From Shewanellaceae bacterium UBA2521 (lineage in GTDB: Bacteria; Pseudomonadota; Gammaproteobacteria; Enterobacterales; Shewanellaceae): a DNA stretch of 7,834 nt. Both the position numbers and the translations under genes were made by a program. Below are positions 6,467-7,834 of this stretch, piece after piece. The stretch lies in contig DDNL01000021.1 in NCBI GenBank assembly GCA_002341165.1, forward strand, positions 1-7,834, in the 5' to 3' direction. How positions within the stretch are numbered: position 1 is the stretch's first letter; each line of letters starts with the position of its first letter. The notes under the pieces were generated by a model that saw only the letters and a program-made list of their open reading frames with translations, ran no database searches and was not told the origin of the DNA.

Positions 6467-6515
6467 AAAAAATAAGCCCGTGATCATACTACTTTTTAGT
6501 GCATGTGTCACGGAC
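6467..6515 (-). terminator. Intrinsic terminator candidate after nusG, overlapping the rplK promoter
   Basis: Fourteen bases after the nusG stop, GTCCGTGA pairs with TCACGGGC (8 bp, one G-U). Inside, CAT pairs with ATG and ACTA with TAGT around an AAAAG loop, with a 2/1 internal loop and a GC bulge. The stem is followed directly by TTATTTTTT (6475-6467). This would end secE-nusG transcripts before rplK. The -35 and -10 boxes of the rplK promoter lie inside the hairpin. A transcript starting at that promoter would begin at about the end of the 3' arm, could not form the hairpin, and so should escape it. The stem is imperfect, so partial readthrough is likely. Confidence 0.68.
6483..6511 (-). 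promoter_or_regulatory. Sigma-70 promoter for rplK-rplA-rplJ-rplL-rpoB
   Basis: The coding strand has GTGACA (6511-6506), a 17-base spacer and TATGAT (6488-6483), each five of six matches to consensus. The expected start is near 6475-6477, about 65 bases before rplK. The segment after the -10 box is CACGGGC, a GC-rich discriminator of the kind associated with negative stringent control by ppGpp. E. coli has its main promoter for this operon at the same place. This is the best promoter in the window. Confidence 0.82.
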
Positions 6516-6529
6516 ATTTTCTCTCGAAT

Positions 6530-7075
6530 TTACTCTGCTTTTTCAACCTGAGAAAAGTCTAGATCAACAGGCGTTGCACGCCCGAAGATAGTAACAGCGA
6601 CTTTCACGCTGCTCTTATCATAATCTATGTCTTCAACTGTACCGTTAAAGTCTTTGAAAGGTCCTTCTTTGACACGTACCACTTCACCCGGCTCAAAGAG
6701 TACACTCGATTTCGGAGCGCCATCGTTATCTTCAAGGCGTTGCAAAATAGCATCTGCTTCTTTGTCTGAGATAGGCATTGGGCGATCAGATGTGCCACCA
6801 ATAAAGCCCATCACACGTGGAATATTACGTACCAAATGCCAGCTTGAGTCGTTCATCTCCATCTGCACTAAAACATAGCCTGGGAAAAACTTCTTTTCAC
6901 TTTTACGGCGCTGACCTGATTTCATCTCAATCACTTCTTCAGCAGGTACCAGTACATCGCCAAACACATCTTCCATGTTATGCATTTTGATATACTCTCG
7001 CAGTACTTTGGCTACCTTAGTTTCATAGCCAGAGAACGCTTGAACGATATACCATTTTTTCTTCACATCAGTCAT
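6530..7075 (-). CDS. nusG: Transcription elongation/antitermination factor NusG
   Basis: Universal elongation factor bound to the RNA polymerase clamp. It suppresses pausing, helps Rho terminate, and links polymerase to the lead ribosome through S10 (NusE). The 181 residues equal the E. coli length. The NGN domain (about residues 6-115) begins KKWYIVQAFSGYE and contains KFFPGYVLVQM and HLVRNIPRVMGFIGG. A short variable linker follows, and the KOW domain (about 127-181) contains VLFEPGEVVRVKEGPFKDF and IFGRATPV. F164 corresponds to E. coli F165, a contact for S10 and Rho. The start at 7075 lies 10 bases after the secE stop with only a weak AGG-type ribosome-binding site, which suggests translational coupling to secE. 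Identity is certain. Confidence 0.99.
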   Translation of the reverse strand: MTDVKKKWYIVQAFSGYETKVAKVLREYIKMHNMEDVFGDVLVPAEEVIEMKSGQRRKSEKKFFPGYVLVQMEMNDSSWHLVRNIPRVMGFIGGTSDRPMPISDKEADAILQRLEDNDGAPKSSVLFEPGEVVRVKEGPFKDFNGTVEDIDYDKSSVKVAVTIFGRATPVDLDFSQVEKAE

Positions 7076-7085
7076 AAACCAATAC

Positions 7086-7466
7086 CTATATACCTAAAAT
7101 TAGATTCACGATTGTTACAAGTAACGAGTCAAGTCCCCACAAAATCACCCCAAACAAAGCTGTTACTGCAAATACAATCAAGGTTGTATTGGTTGCTTCT
7201 TGTCTTGATGGCCAAATGACTTTACGAACTTCTTTCTCAGATTCCTTTGAAAAAGCAACAAACTGCTTACCTTTGTCTGTTTGCAAAGCAATTACTGCTG
7301 CAAAAATAAGCGCTATCGCAACACCTATCGAACGGTATAAAACCCAGACATCATCAAAAACTTCGTTCACTGCGATTGCTACTGACGTTAAGACCGCAAC
7401 AAAAGCCCATTTTATCAAGTCTAAACTACGACCATTTTGTACTTCACTATTGCTATTTGCCGTCAT
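7086..7466 (-). CDS. secE: Preprotein translocase subunit SecE
   Basis: Essential inner-membrane subunit of the SecYEG protein-export channel; it clamps the two halves of SecY. The 126 residues with three predicted membrane helices (about 17-36, 42-62 and 94-124) are the long enterobacterial-type form rather than the single-helix SecE of many bacteria. Between helices 2 and 3 lies the conserved amphipathic cytoplasmic segment, FSKESEKEVRKVIWPSRQEA at about residues 72-91, including the invariant-type WPSRQE. The start at 7466 gives a polar N-terminus of about 16 residues; its ribosome-binding site (GTGAG, 9 bases upstream) is weak. It is co-transcribed with nusG (10-base gap), the usual pairing in bacteria. 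Identity is certain. Confidence 0.98.
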   Translation of the reverse strand: MTANSNSEVQNGRSLDLIKWAFVAVLTSVAIAVNEVFDDVWVLYRSIGVAIALIFAAVIALQTDKGKQFVAFSKESEKEVRKVIWPSRQEATNTTLIVFAVTALFGVILWGLDSLLVTIVNLILGI

Positions 7467-7514
7467 ATCTTTATCTCACTTTAGCAAGCATACTAAAAAA
7501 ACACACATTTCTAG

Positions 7515-7550
7515 TTCAGGATAGAAGAAAACACTTCAAGTTACCCTGAA
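7515..7550 (-). other. Imperfect hairpin in the secE leader
   Basis: TTCAGG (7550-7545) pairs with CCTGAA (7520-7515), and inside it GAAG pairs with CTTC around a TGTTTT loop, with unequal internal loops. It lies about 50 bases before the secE start, in the untranslated leader expected from the promoter at 7605-7633. No U-tract follows. The role is unknown. Confidence 0.4.
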
Positions 7551-7579
7551 CATCAATTATAAGGCGCTTTTAGAATAAA

Positions 7580-7595
7580 TTAATTGGATAATTAA
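7580..7595 (-). other. AT-only inverted repeat near the secE transcription start
   Basis: TTAATT and AATTAA flank ATCC, a perfect 6-bp stem made only of A-T pairs, a few bases downstream of the expected secE transcription start. It could be a DNA-binding palindrome or a weak RNA hairpin. Such repeats also arise by chance in AT-rich DNA, so confidence is low. Confidence 0.25.
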
Positions 7596-7604
7596 AAGGG
7601 TTTG

Positions 7605-7633
7605 ATTTTATCTATAATATGCGTATAAAACAA
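7605..7633 (-). promoter_or_regulatory. Candidate promoter for secE-nusG
   Basis: The coding strand reads TTGTTT (7633-7628), a 17-base spacer, then TAAAAT (7610-7605): four of six and five of six matches to the sigma-70 boxes. The expected start is near 7598, giving a leader of about 130 bases before secE. This is the best match in the 249-base gap between tRNA-Thr and secE, although the region is AT-rich and other weak -10-like boxes occur (for example TATTAT a few bases upstream). Confidence 0.5.
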
Positions 7634-7642
7634 GGTATTTTT

Positions 7643-7669
7643 TGTACTTGATGATGAAATATGTACTTG
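7643..7669 (-). repeat. 8-bp direct repeat upstream of the secE promoter
   Basis: CAAGTACA occurs twice on the coding strand, at 7669-7662 and 7650-7643, 19 bases apart start to start (about two helical turns). The nearer copy ends 9 bases before the -35 box. This is the usual layout for a pair of activator half-sites on one DNA face. No regulator is identified, and the repeat is short enough to be coincidental. Confidence 0.4.
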
Positions 7670-7689
7670 TTCATGCTGTTTACACGAAC
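7669..7689 (-). other. Hairpin downstream of tRNA-Thr
   Basis: GTTCGTG pairs with CATGAAC (7 bp, one G-U) across a 7-base loop, about 26 bases after the tRNA CCA end. It is the only stem-like candidate for a 3'-end signal of the tRNA transcript, but it lacks a following U-tract, so it is not called a terminator. The tRNA transcript may instead be trimmed from a longer RNA or read through into secE. Confidence 0.3.
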
Positions 7690-7715
7690 TTAAAGTCAAC
7701 ATAAGCTTTTGGAGA

Positions 7716-7791
7716 TGGTGCTGATAGGCAGATTCGAACTGCCGACCTCACCCTTACCAAGGGTGTGCTCTACCAACTGAGCTATATCAGC
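7716..7791 (-). tRNA. thrT: tRNA-Thr (anticodon GGT)
   Basis: The 76-base gene has a complete cloverleaf on the minus strand. The acceptor stem GCTGATA pairs with TATCAGC, with A as discriminator and a genomically encoded CCA. The D-arm is GCTC/GAGC. The anticodon stem is CACCC/GGGTG with loop TTGGTAA, giving anticodon GGT (reads ACC and ACU). The T-arm is GGCAG/CTGCC with loop TTCGAAT. It closely resembles E. coli thrT, which sits at the same place in the tRNA cluster upstream of tufB-secE. Here no tuf gene follows and secE is next, 249 bases downstream. The gap of 21 bases to the tRNA-Gly end suggests one precursor transcript. Confidence 0.97.
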
Positions 7792-7812
7792 ACTGTTCTG
7801 CGTGCAGTTTAT

Positions 7813-7834
7813 TGGAGCGAGCAGCGGGAGTCGA
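7813..7834 (-). tRNA. tRNA-Gly, 3' end only (cut by window edge)
   Basis: The last 22 bases of a tRNA are present: T-loop remainder TCGACT, T-stem strand CCCGC, acceptor strand TGCTCGC, discriminator T and encoded CCA. The sequence resembles the end of E. coli glyT (anticodon TCC), and the following tRNA-Thr fits that cluster order. The anticodon lies outside the window, so the glycine assignment is inferred from the 3' half and from gene order. Confidence 0.8.

Noticed and set aside
7189..7524. 111-codon plus-strand open frame covering most of secE.
   Set aside because: It overlaps the well-supported secE gene and its leader and shows no recognisable domain.

Overview
This window is a compact, vertically inherited housekeeping locus, read entirely on the minus strand. 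The order of transcription (high to low coordinates) is: end of a tRNA-Gly, tRNA-Thr(GGT), secE, nusG, rplK, rplA, rplJ, rplL, then rpoB, which runs off the window at base 1. It holds the ribosome stalk and L1-arm proteins, the general transcription elongation factor, a subunit of the protein-export channel, and the RNA polymerase beta subunit. No mobile element, CRISPR array, phage gene or accessory island is visible.

The organism is a gammaproteobacterium. L11, L1, L10, L7/L12, NusG and RpoB align almost without gaps to the E. coli proteins as I remember them. SecE is the three-helix form. RpoB carries the long lineage-specific coiled-coil insertion seen in Proteobacteria, and the tRNA-Gly/tRNA-Thr pair upstream resembles the E. 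coli glyT-thrT pair. The DNA is AT-rich (around 40% GC by eye). I cannot assign a family. One difference from E. coli is that no tuf gene lies between tRNA-Thr and secE.

Layout: 7813-7834 is the 3' end of tRNA-Gly and 7716-7791 is tRNA-Thr. 7467-7715 is a gene-free AT-rich gap with a candidate secE promoter, an upstream 8-bp direct repeat and leader hairpins. 7466-6530 is secE-nusG. 6529-6411 is a dense control region in which an intrinsic-terminator-like hairpin and a near-consensus promoter occupy the same bases, followed by a possible L1-binding leader. 6410-5276 is rplK-rplA. 5275-5045 is the L10 leader with several hairpins. 5044-4128 is rplJ-rplL. 4127-3897 holds a perfect 11-bp stem terminator (attenuator), a long-range stem resembling an RNase III site, and the rpoB start. 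3896-1 is rpoB, with an uninterrupted frame of 1298 complete codons.

The genes work together as a growth-rate-controlled unit. The coding parts are ordinary. The structure worth a second look lies in the four intergenic regions, which appear to set separate output levels for SecE/NusG, L11/L1, L10/L12 and RNA polymerase. I found no sign of a previously undescribed system. RNA structures were found by hand pairing, without energy calculation.
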